A DNA stretch of 64,000 nucleotides from assembly GCA_015231825.1 (NCBI GenBank), contig JADGAV010000018.1:1-64000 (forward strand), given 5' to 3'. The notes beneath the pieces are model-generated. The model was not told the origin of the DNA, searched no databases, and saw only the letters and a program-made list of their open reading frames with translations. Position 1 is the first letter of the stretch. Each line of letters begins with the position of its first letter. The position numbers and the translations under genes were made by a program. This stretch comes from SAR324 cluster bacterium (lineage in GTDB: Bacteria; SAR324; NAC60-12). Shown here piece after piece: positions 9,161-18,450 of this stretch.

Positions 9161-9449
9161 GGGATGTCCTTGCAAATTTTTAAATTGCGTGTGCGCAAAT
9201 TTTTTCTTCACGGAAAAACCTCTTTCGGAAGAAGTCGGAAAAAGGCAATACCGATGGATGATGAGGGATCAAAGGGACGATTCCCGATGTTGAATTCTGT
9301 TTTTTAATAATGAAAGAAAATTAGGGAAGTCTCAACATTTATGTGATAAGACAGTGAAGAGGATAAGTATTTTTCACTCCCCTTTTCCAGGTTTGTAAAT
9401 TGGCTCTGATCCCTTACAGAAGCCCATTCATTCAGATAATAAAATTGAG

Positions 9450-10379
9450 ATGAGCTCGAGATCGTTGATTGCAATAGATTGGGGAAGCACCTCTTTTCGT
9501 GCGTATTTATTGGATCACGACGGAAAAATTCGAGATTCGCTATCCAGCCCAATGGGGATCCTGAATGTGCCTGAACAAAAATTTGAAGAGGTCCTGGAAG
9601 GTCTGATCGGGCATTGGCAAAAGACTTATTCGAAACCGGATATGATTGCGTCAGGGATGATTGGCAGTCGTCAGGGATGGAAGGAAACGCCTTACCTCTC
9701 AACTGAAGTCGGTTTGACGGATTTGGCGGGTGCGTTGGAAAAAATTTCCCTCAAACAAGGGTCTTCGTTTTGGATTGTTCCGGGGATGATGGTCACAGAT
9801 GCTCATGGAATTCCTGACGTAATGCGTGGAGAAGAAACCCAGGTTTTAGGCTGGACTGCAGAAGATAAAGAGGTATTTGTTCTGCCGGGTACACATTCGA
9901 AATGGGTGTTGTGCGAGCAGGGGAGGATCGTGGGTTTCTCGACGTTCATGACGGGGGAATTATATCAGATCTTGAAAAAATACAGTATTCTCGGGAAACT
10001 CATTAATGGAGAACTTGAACATCCAGTGTCTTTTATCAAAGGAGTCCGGAATTCTCAGCTGAACCAGTATTCGGGTTTGCTGCATAATTTATTCAGCACG
10101 CGAACGCTGGCATTGGATCACCAGATAAAATCCGAGCATTTGGCTGCCTATTTATCCGGTTTGCTGATCGGTTCAGAAATCAGGGAAGCAAAAATTTATA
10201 TGGAGCAGCATGGGATTGCGGGGTTGGGCGAACTCAAATTGATCGGCAGCCCTGAACTCGGCCCATTGTACAAAACCGCCATCGAAACGTTGGGAGATTG
10301 GCAATGCCTGCTTTTCAATGAAAATTCGGTGGTTCAGGGACTTTATAAAATTGCTGTGCAATCGAGGATGTTTCAATGA
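9450..10379 (+). CDS. dgoK: 2-dehydro-3-deoxygalactonokinase
   Basis: A 309-residue ASKHA-fold sugar-acid kinase that phosphorylates 2-dehydro-3-deoxygalactonate with ATP. It opens with LIAIDWGSTSFRAYLLD, the phosphate-1 loop, and shows IASGMIGSRQGW and LPGTHSKWV, motifs I associate with DgoK. The length is typical. Its stop overlaps the dgoA start by 4 bp (ATGA), indicating translational coupling. The start codon has only a weak GAG Shine-Dalgarno. With dgoA it forms the end of the De Ley-Doudoroff pathway. Confidence 0.9.
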   Translation: MSSRSLIAIDWGSTSFRAYLLDHDGKIRDSLSSPMGILNVPEQKFEEVLEGLIGHWQKTYSKPDMIASGMIGSRQGWKETPYLSTEVGLTDLAGALEKISLKQGSSFWIVPGMMVTDAHGIPDVMRGEETQVLGWTAEDKEVFVLPGTHSKWVLCEQGRIVGFSTFMTGELYQILKKYSILGKLINGELEHPVSFIKGVRNSQLNQYSGLLHNLFSTRTLALDHQIKSEHLAAYLSGLLIGSEIREAKIYMEQHGIAGLGELKLIGSPELGPLYKTAIETLGDWQCLLFNENSVVQGLYKIAVQSRMFQ

Positions 10380-10984
10380 AAAAATTGTTTAGAGAAGTTC
10401 CCTATATCGCAATATTAAGAGGAATTCAATCTGAAGAAGTGTTGGAATATGCGCAAGTGCTGGTTAATTTAAACTTTCCTGTGATTGAAGTTCCGCTCAA
10501 TTCTCCGGACCCTCTTGAAAGTATTGAATTGCTGGCACGAAACTATCGGAACCGGGTGGTGATCGGTGCGGGCACCGTTATCAACGAACGCGATGTGGTG
10601 GAAGTGTATCATGCAGGAGGCAAGATCATTGTGATGCCGCACTGCAATGAAACCATTGTAGCCTTAAGCAAGCAAATGGGGATGTATTGTGTAGCCGGAG
10701 TGTCAACTATCTCTGAAGCGTTCACTGCACTTCAGGCGGGAGCTGACATGTTGAAATTTTTTCCAGCCAGCAGTTTGAATCCTCAATTGATTAAAGACTG
10801 GCAAACGGTATTGCCCGAAGAAACGATGATTTTTCCAGTTGGCGGCATCACCCCCGTGAACATGGATCCCTTTTGGAAGCTGGGTGCTTCCGGTTTTGGT
10901 TTGGGATCCGCGCTCTACAAAGCCGGTTTGGGACTAGGGCCGTTTAAAAAAAATGCAGAAGCCTTCATTAAAGCCCTGTCATGA
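10376..10984 (+). CDS. dgoA: 2-dehydro-3-deoxy-6-phosphogalactonate aldolase
   Basis: A 202-residue KDPG/KDPGal-type class I aldolase that splits 2-dehydro-3-deoxy-6-phosphogalactonate into pyruvate and glyceraldehyde 3-phosphate. Seen: the catalytic Glu in IEVPLNSPDP, GAGTVI, and the Schiff-base Lys in ADMLKFFPAS around residue 126, followed by the phosphate-binding FPVGGITP. Overlaps dgoK by 4 bp. The kinase partner favours the galactonate branch over KDPG. Confidence 0.9.
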   Translation: MKKLFREVPYIAILRGIQSEEVLEYAQVLVNLNFPVIEVPLNSPDPLESIELLARNYRNRVVIGAGTVINERDVVEVYHAGGKIIVMPHCNETIVALSKQMGMYCVAGVSTISEAFTALQAGADMLKFFPASSLNPQLIKDWQTVLPEETMIFPVGGITPVNMDPFWKLGASGFGLGSALYKAGLGLGPFKKNAEAFIKALS

Positions 10985-11150
10985 ACCGGGACATGACGGG
11001 AAATGTTATCCGAAATGTTTCAACATGTCTTTGACCTGAACCAGCCATTCCCATATTAAAGACCGCCCTTCCGTTGACAGTCTTTTTGCGAAATCGCATC
11101 ACTCAAAGAATTTTCCTTTTAAATGTTCATCTTACACCAGCAAAGACAAT

Positions 11151-13322
11151 ATGAATGAAGTCCTTCCCTTTTTTGCAACTGTTCCTAAAAACATGGAATC
11201 GTTTTTGGTGGAAGAATTGGAATCGCTTGGCGCGCAGGAAGTCAAAGAAACCCGGGCCGGAGCGTCTTTTTCAGGCAGCTGGGAGCTGGCTTACCGGGTG
11301 TGCCTCTGGTCCCGAATTGCCAATCGGGTGCTGTTTCCCTTCGCCCGGTTTTCTGCGGAAACTCCGGAAGAACTCTATGAAGGCATTCGTGCGATTCGTT
11401 GGGAGGATCATGTAAAAAATTCAGGAACCCTTGCCGTCGATTTTCACTCCAGCAGATCGGCAATCAAGCACACCAAATATGGGGCTTTGAAAGTCAAGGA
11501 TGGAATCGTCGACTATTTCCGAGACAAGACCGGGGTCAGGCCATCAGTGGAATTCAAAACACCTGATTTGCGGGTCAACATCTTTTTAATGAATGATGAA
11601 GCAAGAGTTTGCATCGATTTATCAGGAGAAAGCCTTCATCGTCGAGGCTATCGGATTGATGGTGCTCATGCACCGTTGAAGGAAAATCTGGCGGCTGCCA
11701 TTTTGATCAAGTCAGGCTGGCGGGAGATTGCTCAGGAAGGAGGCGGACTGCTCGATCCGATGTGCGGGTCCGGGACCTTGCCCATCGAGGCGGCCATGAT
11801 TGCTGCTGATTCTGCTCCCGGCCTGCTTCGCCCCTATTTCGGCTTTCTAAAATGGGAACAGCACCAAACTCGGATTTGGGAAAATCTGTTGGAGGAGGCG
11901 GAAGAGCGGGAACGGGAAGGATTCAATAAAATTCCGCCTATTGTCGGCTATGATTCAGATGCTGCGGCTGTTCAGATTGCTTTCCGAAATCTGGAAAGGG
12001 TGGGGATGACAGGAATGGTTCATTTTGAGAAAAAGCAACTGGCAGATTGTGTGCCTCCCTCAAAAGCGCGGTCACAGCCAGGTTTGGTGATTGTCAACCC
12101 TCCGTATGGAGAGCGGTTGGGAAAAGTATATGAATTGAAGTCCCTTTACGCCGCTCTTGGCAAGCAGCTGAAGACCCAGTTTTCAGGATGGCGGGCCGGC
12201 ATGTTGACCGGCAATCCCGATTTAGGCAAATCGATGGGACTGCGTGCCGTCCAAAAACGTGCCTTCTTCAATGGGACAATCCCCTGTGAACTGCTTCAGT
12301 TCGAGGTCGTTCCTGAGTTTTTCGTAAATGAGGAGCACATTCTTTTTAAAAAGCCGGAAGGCGTGGCAATCCGTTCCCAAATTGTTCCTTTGGCCGAACC
12401 ATTCGCCAATCGCATCAAAAAGAATCGCAGAAAACTGAAATCCTGGCTCAAAAGAGAATCCATTTCGGCATACCGAATCTATGATCAGGATTTGCCTGAA
12501 TTCGCAGTGGCCATTGATATTTATGAGCAATGGGTCCATGTACAGGAATATGAAGCACCGAGTACGGTCAATCCGCAAAAAGCCCAGGAACGTCTGCAGG
12601 CCCTGATGGACGCGCTGCCGCTTGTCCTGGAATTTCCTCCTGAGAATATCTTTCTTAAAGTGAGGAGAAAACAAAAAGGCGCATTCCAATACGAAAAATA
12701 CGGGACAGATCAAAAACTGTTTCCAGTTCGCGAATACGGCTGTCAATTTTTGGTGAATTTCACCGACTATCTGGACACGGGTTTGTTCATTGACCATCGT
12801 CTGACGCGAAAATTAATTGGAGAAATGGCGCAGGGAAAACGGTTTTTGAACCTTTTTTCGTATACCGGGTCCAGCACGGTATACGCTGCCCTGGGGGGGG
12901 CGGTTTCCACGACCAGTGTCGATATGTCCCGTCATTACCTCGCCTGGACAAAAAAGAATCTGCTCCTGAACGGCATCTCACTTCATGATCATCATCTGAT
13001 TGAAGCCAACTGCCTGGAATGGGTGGAGTCTGAAAAGAGGCAATACGATCTTATATTTTTAGATCCCCCCACGTTTTCCAACTCAAAAAAAATGGCAGGA
13101 ACCTTTGATGTGCAGCGGGATCATGGCCCTTTGATTCAATCTGTGATGCGGCTGCTGGCACCCGAGGGCATTCTTCTTTTTTCCAACAATTTTCAAAAAT
13201 TCAAACTGGATCCTGCAATTGCGTCTGATTTTCAAACAGAAAATTGGACACCCCGCACGATCCCGCCAGATTTTCAAAGGAAAGCCAGGATCCACCAGTG
13301 CTGGAAAATCACCCGCCAATAA
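11151..13322 (+). CDS. rlmL: Bifunctional 23S rRNA methyltransferase RlmKL
   Basis: A 723-residue fusion of two SAM-dependent methyltransferases. In the family, the first half (RlmL) makes m2G2445 and the second (RlmK) makes m7G2069 in 23S rRNA. The order is THUMP region (about 1-160), MTase 1 with LLDPMCGSGTLPIEA (about 200-210) and catalytic VNPPYGERLG, then the second MTase with FLNLFSYTGSSTVYA and IFLDPPTFSNS. The length matches gammaproteobacterial RlmKL. The Shine-Dalgarno is weak (AAAGA). It stands alone between dgoA and the HNH gene. Confidence 0.93.
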   Translation: MNEVLPFFATVPKNMESFLVEELESLGAQEVKETRAGASFSGSWELAYRVCLWSRIANRVLFPFARFSAETPEELYEGIRAIRWEDHVKNSGTLAVDFHSSRSAIKHTKYGALKVKDGIVDYFRDKTGVRPSVEFKTPDLRVNIFLMNDEARVCIDLSGESLHRRGYRIDGAHAPLKENLAAAILIKSGWREIAQEGGGLLDPMCGSGTLPIEAAMIAADSAPGLLRPYFGFLKWEQHQTRIWENLLEEAEEREREGFNKIPPIVGYDSDAAAVQIAFRNLERVGMTGMVHFEKKQLADCVPPSKARSQPGLVIVNPPYGERLGKVYELKSLYAALGKQLKTQFSGWRAGMLTGNPDLGKSMGLRAVQKRAFFNGTIPCELLQFEVVPEFFVNEEHILFKKPEGVAIRSQIVPLAEPFANRIKKNRRKLKSWLKRESISAYRIYDQDLPEFAVAIDIYEQWVHVQEYEAPSTVNPQKAQERLQALMDALPLVLEFPPENIFLKVRRKQKGAFQYEKYGTDQKLFPVREYGCQFLVNFTDYLDTGLFIDHRLTRKLIGEMAQGKRFLNLFSYTGSSTVYAALGGAVSTTSVDMSRHYLAWTKKNLLLNGISLHDHHLIEANCLEWVESEKRQYDLIFLDPPTFSNSKKMAGTFDVQRDHGPLIQSVMRLLAPEGILLFSNNFQKFKLDPAIASDFQTENWTPRTIPPDFQRKARIHQCWKITRQ

Positions 13323-13510
13323 CCGTATCAAAACCGCAGCAGATATTTGACGGTTAAAAAATTGCCCCTGCCATTTCGGCAGGATGAACCCATTCAATCC
13401 GTGACGAAGGCATTCTGGACATTGCAGCGGACATTTGCTAGGGTGAAGTCGATCAGGAAGATCGGTTATTTATCCTTCAATCCGGCATTTCTCAAGAAAA
13501 AAGGATCAAG

Positions 13511-14095
13511 ATGAATAAATCATTTCAAAAGAAATTGAAGGATCCACAGTGGGAAAAGAGGCGCATTGAGGTCTTGGAAAATGCTCAGTGGCGCTGCCAA
13601 TTGTGCGGCAGCAAAAAAGAGGAATTGCATGTCCATCACAGTTATCATGAAAAAGGAAAAAACCCCTGGGACTATCCGGATTCTGCCCTCATTGCTCTTT
13701 GCCATTCGTGTCACGCCGAAAAAACGCACAAACCCAGTTTTTTGTCGTTCAATGAATCTCGATTTTTATTTGCTTTTATTGGGGAAAATCTGGAAAGAAT
13801 TGCTGCAGACCTGTCAATCGTTGCCCGGGGCAGGCGTCACGAAGACATGAGACGCCATGTAGATCGCTACTGGGAACTGAAGAAAAACCTGGCCCTGTTT
13901 GTCAGCATCCTCGGGAAAATGAAAGAAGTCGGCTTGATTGGAGAAGGAGAAACTGAATGGCTCAACGAGCAATTTAGTGTGGCTGACGAAGGTTCCCCGC
14001 TTCGCAAGGCAATTGTCAATTTAGGACAACTCGTCAATTATGTAGAAATTGAAAAAGAACTCAAAGATATCGCCCTTATTCTGAATCGCCTTTAA
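13511..14095 (+). CDS. HNH endonuclease domain protein
   Basis: A 194-residue protein with an N-terminal HNH nuclease fold. C29-x2-C32 and C64-x2-C67 form a zinc knuckle pair around the HVHHSYH motif (residues 41-46). The later part (about 75-194) is helical and unlike known domains to me. The start has AAGGA upstream. No restriction or toxin partner is adjacent, so it may be a stand-alone DNA-repair or defence nuclease. Confidence 0.8.
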   Translation: MNKSFQKKLKDPQWEKRRIEVLENAQWRCQLCGSKKEELHVHHSYHEKGKNPWDYPDSALIALCHSCHAEKTHKPSFLSFNESRFLFAFIGENLERIAADLSIVARGRRHEDMRRHVDRYWELKKNLALFVSILGKMKEVGLIGEGETEWLNEQFSVADEGSPLRKAIVNLGQLVNYVEIEKELKDIALILNRL

Positions 14096-14510
14096 TGGGC
14101 CGCATTCTGAAATCACGACTCCTTGTTTCATTTCCAGAACAGAACCTGTCGCCGCCGTCTGCTTCAAATAATAGTCCTTCCATTTAGAGCCCGCTGATTG
14201 ACCTCTGCTCTTCTCAAGGGTAATGCCTTGCCCTCAGGAAGAACAGGGAGAGAATAACTTGAAAAACAGAGTCTCTTCGAAAAATCTTGCATAGAAAGCT
14301 GGACATTTTTACAGCCATTAGTCATATTTTTCTTGACATTAACCAGCCTTTGTAAAACTGTGTCAAGTTACCTCTTGCGGGATCGCTTCACGATGGTTTC
14401 CAGATGACAATTGACAGTTTCGACATGAAAAAAGAAGTGTTCCTGTGTTGCCGCTATTGTTGAAATTGAAGGGCAGCCAGGGGTTTTTTGAACTACTTGA
14501 AAGGATTTAC
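14096..14510. other. Intergenic region before nuoM
   Basis: This 415-bp stretch has no convincing gene. It contains CTTGACA (14332-14338) and TGTCAAG (14361-14367) as a 7-bp inverted repeat; the first arm includes a TTGACA-like -35 word. A minus-strand open stretch near 14010-14235 translates into protein-like sequence but has no start or support. Confidence 0.3.
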
Positions 14511-16166
14511 ATGAAAAGCGTGTTCATGCGTTTGGGAACAAGCATCGGAGTTTTTTTACTTCCTTTGATAATAGCCGCTCAAAGCTACGCAGCGGATTCG
14601 ATCGAAAGCTCATCCTCAGTGGGTTTCCCTATCCTGTCCCTCATTATTTTTTCCCCCTTGCTGGGTGCCTTGTTTGCTATTTTGCTGCGCAATGGCTATG
14701 GCGGACTTTCCGCGGATATTGCAACCTTTGTCAGCAGCCTGCTGACTCTGGGTGTCTGCGCTTTTCTCCTCACAAAATTTGACAGCAATTTTTATGGTTT
14801 CCAATTTGTTGAAAAGCTTCCCTGGATCGACCGCTTTGGAATCAACTATTATTTGGGCATTGACGGGGTCAGTCTATTCCTGGTGATGGTGGCTGCTTTT
14901 TTGCTGCCTTCTGCACTGCTGGCAACATGGAAAACCAAAGAAAAGAGCTGGGCCTTTCAAGTACAGATCATGATGCTTCAGATCGGTATTTTGGGTTCCT
15001 TCATGGCGCTTGATTCAATTCTGTTTTACACCTTCTTTGAATTGATGCTGGTACCCCTGTATTTTATGATTGGTATTTGGGGCGGAAGTAATCGCATTTA
15101 TGCCACAACCAAGTTTTTTATCTACACGGTGTTCGGTTCTTTGCTCTTATTGGCTTCACTGATTTATACGGGCATCCTCTATCACGAAGCTTTCGGGCAT
15201 TGGTCATTCAGTATTCCTGACTGGTATCAGCTTTCGATCCCTGCTGCGACTCAGATGTGGCTGTTTATCGGGTTTTGTCTGGCCTTCGCCATCAAAGCCC
15301 CGTTGTTCCCTTTTCATACCTGGTTGCCGGATGCGCATTACGAAGCACCCACACTGGGGTCCGTTGAGCTGGCAGGATTACTCCTGAAACTCGGCCCCTA
15401 TGGGATCATTCGTTTTGTTATTCCTCTTTTTCCAGATGCTTCTGATACATACGTGCCTTTTCTGATTTATTTCGGATTGATCGGCATCATTTATGGCGGA
15501 TTGGTCGCGATGGTGCAGCAGAAATTGAAAAAGCTGATTGCATATTCTTCTGTAGCGCACATGGGATACATAGTCGTTGGAATTTTTGTTTTTAATGTAC
15601 AGGGACTGGCCGGCGGATTGATTCAGATGGTCAATCACGCCCTGGTGACAGGTGCTTTGTTCCTTTGTGTCGGCATGATTTATGGAAGGACCCATACGCA
15701 GGAAATTTCAGAATATGGCGGGGTGGTCCATACGATGCCGATCTTTTCCGCATTCTTCCTTTTCTTTTCTTTGGCTTCCATCGGCTTGCCGGGATTGAAC
15801 GGATTTGTGGGAGAATTGATGATTATGCTTGGTGCTGCGCGACTCAATGTGATTTACGCTGTACTGGCGGCATCTGGCGTGATTGTGGCCGCCGTTTATA
15901 TGCTGTGGATGTACCAGCGTGTCATCTTTGGACCTGTGAAAAACGATGTGATCCGCAATCTGAAAGATTTAACTCCTCGTGAAATCGTTCTGCTTTTGCC
16001 TCTGGCCATTTCCACCCTGGTGCTGGGGGTCTATCCGCAGCCCTTCTTTGAACGAGTAAACGCTACCCTGGAAGGATATGTTAAAGAATTCAACGCGGAT
16101 GAGTTTCATGCCAAGCACAAATTCGATCTGGCAGCTTACTGGGAGGCAAAAAAATCAAAACAATAA
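14511..16166 (+). CDS. nuoM: NADH-quinone oxidoreductase subunit M
   Basis: A 551-residue antiporter-like membrane subunit of complex I. Seen: the key Glu in FYTFFELMLVPLYFMIG, the Lys/His helix in AIKAPLFPFHTWLPDAHY and a further Lys in GLLLKLGPYG. About 14 membrane helices are expected. The ATG at 14511 has AAAGGA upstream; an upstream in-frame start at 14445 adds a poor N-terminus. Unusual is an extra N-terminal hydrophobic stretch ending AAQSYAADS that looks like a cleavable signal peptide. No other nuo gene is nearby, so it is either a split complex I locus or an accessory NuoM. Confidence 0.88.
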   Translation: MKSVFMRLGTSIGVFLLPLIIAAQSYAADSIESSSSVGFPILSLIIFSPLLGALFAILLRNGYGGLSADIATFVSSLLTLGVCAFLLTKFDSNFYGFQFVEKLPWIDRFGINYYLGIDGVSLFLVMVAAFLLPSALLATWKTKEKSWAFQVQIMMLQIGILGSFMALDSILFYTFFELMLVPLYFMIGIWGGSNRIYATTKFFIYTVFGSLLLLASLIYTGILYHEAFGHWSFSIPDWYQLSIPAATQMWLFIGFCLAFAIKAPLFPFHTWLPDAHYEAPTLGSVELAGLLLKLGPYGIIRFVIPLFPDASDTYVPFLIYFGLIGIIYGGLVAMVQQKLKKLIAYSSVAHMGYIVVGIFVFNVQGLAGGLIQMVNHALVTGALFLCVGMIYGRTHTQEISEYGGVVHTMPIFSAFFLFFSLASIGLPGLNGFVGELMIMLGAARLNVIYAVLAASGVIVAAVYMLWMYQRVIFGPVKNDVIRNLKDLTPREIVLLLPLAISTLVLGVYPQPFFERVNATLEGYVKEFNADEFHAKHKFDLAAYWEAKKSKQ

Positions 16167-16451
16167 CATCTCGTCATAACCGTTGGGACATGGAAGATTA
16201 TTTGTCATGATTGGAACACGGATTTGAAGACTGATCAATTACAGAGATTCAGCTTTTCCGGATGGTCTTGAAGCATCCTCGCGTTTTAGAGAGGAATTTT
16301 CGAAGACCTGAACAGTTCCCTCATTGAACGAAAACTTATAAAGAAACTTGCTTAATTCAGAAAATCGTAGTTTAGATTGAAACAATGGTTTTGAACGATT
16401 CTGCAGGTTGCGAGGATCTGAAATTTGTTGTAAAAATTTTGCTGAAATCGG

Positions 16452-16781
16452 GTGTTTATGGGACACGGGCCCTATGTTTTTATAGATCCGGATGAACAAT
16501 CCATTGATTTGATGGAAGTGGACAGTCTCGATGTGGATTCTCTTTGTGATTTGCTGAGATGTGATGCGACCGACGCGATTAAACTTCCTTTCCTGCTGAT
16601 GGCTTATATTGATGGAGAAGGTGCATGGCAGGGAAGGCAAACTGAATGGGAATTGAACGACGAATCCTTCTGGGGTCCGATGCTCGTCTTCAAAGGAATG
16701 GATGATGTCGGGTACCCTGCTCCCTGTGAAGAAGAAGATCTGGACAAGCTGGAACCGCTAATCCATTTTTGGGATACTTGA
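16452..16781 (+). CDS. Small acidic protein of unknown function
   Basis: A 109-residue acidic soluble protein I do not recognise. It starts with GTG (an ATG follows at 16458), has no strong Shine-Dalgarno, no signal peptide and no membrane helix. Acidic patches (CEEEDLDKLEPL) lie at the end, and Trp residues cluster in FWGPMLVF and IHFWDT. The composition looks protein-like and the overlapping minus frames do not. It sits between nuoM and the convergent tyrS. Confidence 0.5.
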   Translation: MFMGHGPYVFIDPDEQSIDLMEVDSLDVDSLCDLLRCDATDAIKLPFLLMAYIDGEGAWQGRQTEWELNDESFWGPMLVFKGMDDVGYPAPCEEEDLDKLEPLIHFWDT

Positions 16782-16863
16782 TCTGGAATTATTTTAAAAT
16801 GAAATTCCCCTTTTAACAAATTCACTCACTCGACCACCGACTGTTTGCCCGTTTTTTTGCGAT

Positions 16864-18087
16864 TCATTCAACTTGCAGTCGATGATAACGCTTTTTCCCC
16901 GCCCTTAGTAAAACACTTCCCTGATCCAGATCGTCCGGACTCAGTTTGAACTGGTCATCAAGGATCCGTACTTCATTGACATAGACTCCTCCCTGGTCCA
17001 GCAAACGGCGTGCTTCTCCCTTTGATTTGCACAGTCCTGTTTGCTGAAAAACGGCAAAAACCTCTATTCCTTCTGCGAGAGCTGCGGCGGAAATGCTGCT
17101 TGTGGGAACATTTTCAGAACGGGAGGAATCTCCGCCAAAAAGGGCGGATGCTCCTTCCTGTGCTTTTAAGGCTTCCTGCTCACCATGAAGGAGCTTCGTG
17201 GTTTCAAATGCCAATCGTTTTTTTGCTTCCCGGATGTCGGCGCCTTGCAGGTCCCCTAACATTTCCACTTCATTCATTGGCAAAAAGGTGAAAATCGCCA
17301 GGCATTTTTTTACATCCGCATCTTCAATGTTGACCCAGTACTGGTAGTATTCGTAGGGAGAGGTTTTTTCTGCATCAAGCCAGACCGCCCCTTTTTCAGT
17401 TTTGCCCATCTTTTTGCCGGAAGAAGTGGTCAGTAAAGGATGGGTCAATGCATAGGCTTCCGTCCGTTCCACCCGGCGAATCAAGTCACTTCCTGAAAGT
17501 ATATTGGCCCACTGATCATCGCCGCCCAATTGGAGCAGGCATCCATAACGCCGATACAATTCTAAAAAGTCGTAGGCCTGTAAAGGTTGATAATTGAATT
17601 CCAAAAACGAAAGCCCAGTTTCCATCCGTGCTTTGTAGGTTTCAAAAGACAGCATCCGGTTAACCGAAAAATGACGACCGATATCACGCAGAAAGTCTAT
17701 GTAGTTGAGCTCACATAACCAATCCGCGTTATTGGCCAGCATTGCATTTTTCTCAAAATCCAAAAACCGGGCCAGCTGGGATTGAAGGCCTTCGATATTG
17801 GCTTCAATTTGTTCTTTTGTGAGAATTTTCCGCATTTCTGTTTTCCCGGAAGGATCACCGATCATTGCCGTTCCCGCACCAATCAAGGCAATTACCTGAT
17901 GTCCGGCTCGCTGCATATGGGCCAATCCCATCATCGGGATCAGGTGTCCGACATGAAAGGAATTGGCGGTGGGATCGAATCCTGTATAACAGCAGATCGG
18001 CCCCTCCTGAAGTCTTTTTTCCAGGGCGTCTTCGTGGCTTGTTTGTTGAAAAAAACCACGTTCTTTAAAGGTTTGGATGATGCTCAT
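16864..18087 (-). CDS. tyrS: Tyrosyl-tRNA synthetase
   Basis: A 407-residue class I aminoacyl-tRNA synthetase charging tRNA-Tyr. The HIGH box is HVGH (about residue 46), the tyrosine and ATP site includes YCYTGFDPTANSFH and LGGDDQWANI, and the KMSKS loop is KKMGKTEKG (about 233). An S4 RNA-binding domain closes the protein (about 345-405, LLDQGGVYVN). Length is standard for bacterial TyrS. It ends convergently with the small acidic gene. Confidence 0.95.
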   Translation of the reverse strand: MSIIQTFKERGFFQQTSHEDALEKRLQEGPICCYTGFDPTANSFHVGHLIPMMGLAHMQRAGHQVIALIGAGTAMIGDPSGKTEMRKILTKEQIEANIEGLQSQLARFLDFEKNAMLANNADWLCELNYIDFLRDIGRHFSVNRMLSFETYKARMETGLSFLEFNYQPLQAYDFLELYRRYGCLLQLGGDDQWANILSGSDLIRRVERTEAYALTHPLLTTSSGKKMGKTEKGAVWLDAEKTSPYEYYQYWVNIEDADVKKCLAIFTFLPMNEVEMLGDLQGADIREAKKRLAFETTKLLHGEQEALKAQEGASALFGGDSSRSENVPTSSISAAALAEGIEVFAVFQQTGLCKSKGEARRLLDQGGVYVNEVRILDDQFKLSPDDLDQGSVLLRAGKKRYHRLQVE

Positions 18088-18450
18088 AATTCTCTTTCTA
18101 GATTGATATGACTGGTCGGATTGAGTGGTCGAAGCTCCGGCATCGGAACCGCGGAGCTAATTTTATCGTATTGGACTACAAAATCAAATTTTTAAGTTTA
18201 TTTCCTCACTGCGTCGTTGGGAAGGATTGAGACCCGGGTTGGAAAATGGTCAGTACTGTTTTTCTAGAACAGGAAAAAGAGTTTCAGTAAAAATGTCCCG
18301 ATGAAGGAGTCCGGCAGCAGGCCGGGGGTTTGTCGGGATCTGCCATCTGCAGGCTGAAGCAATTTTTCAAAAAGATTTGCCGTGTCGGGACGTCTGATTG
18401 GAGGGAGATTTTACGAAAAACTGCGATACTCTGAACGGAAGGGCAACGGA
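18088..18450. other. Intergenic region between hscA and tyrS
   Basis: This 363-bp gap follows the end of the isc operon and precedes tyrS, both leftward. It contains an inverted repeat AGCTCCG (18133-18139) / CGGAGCT (18152-18158) near the tyrS start, but no convincing terminator, promoter or gene. The tyrS promoter must lie here if the gene is not read from hscA. Confidence 0.35.

Noticed and set aside
14010-14235. Protein-like minus-strand stretch behind the HNH gene
   Set aside because: No start codon with a ribosome site, overlaps the HNH gene end, and no family is recognised.
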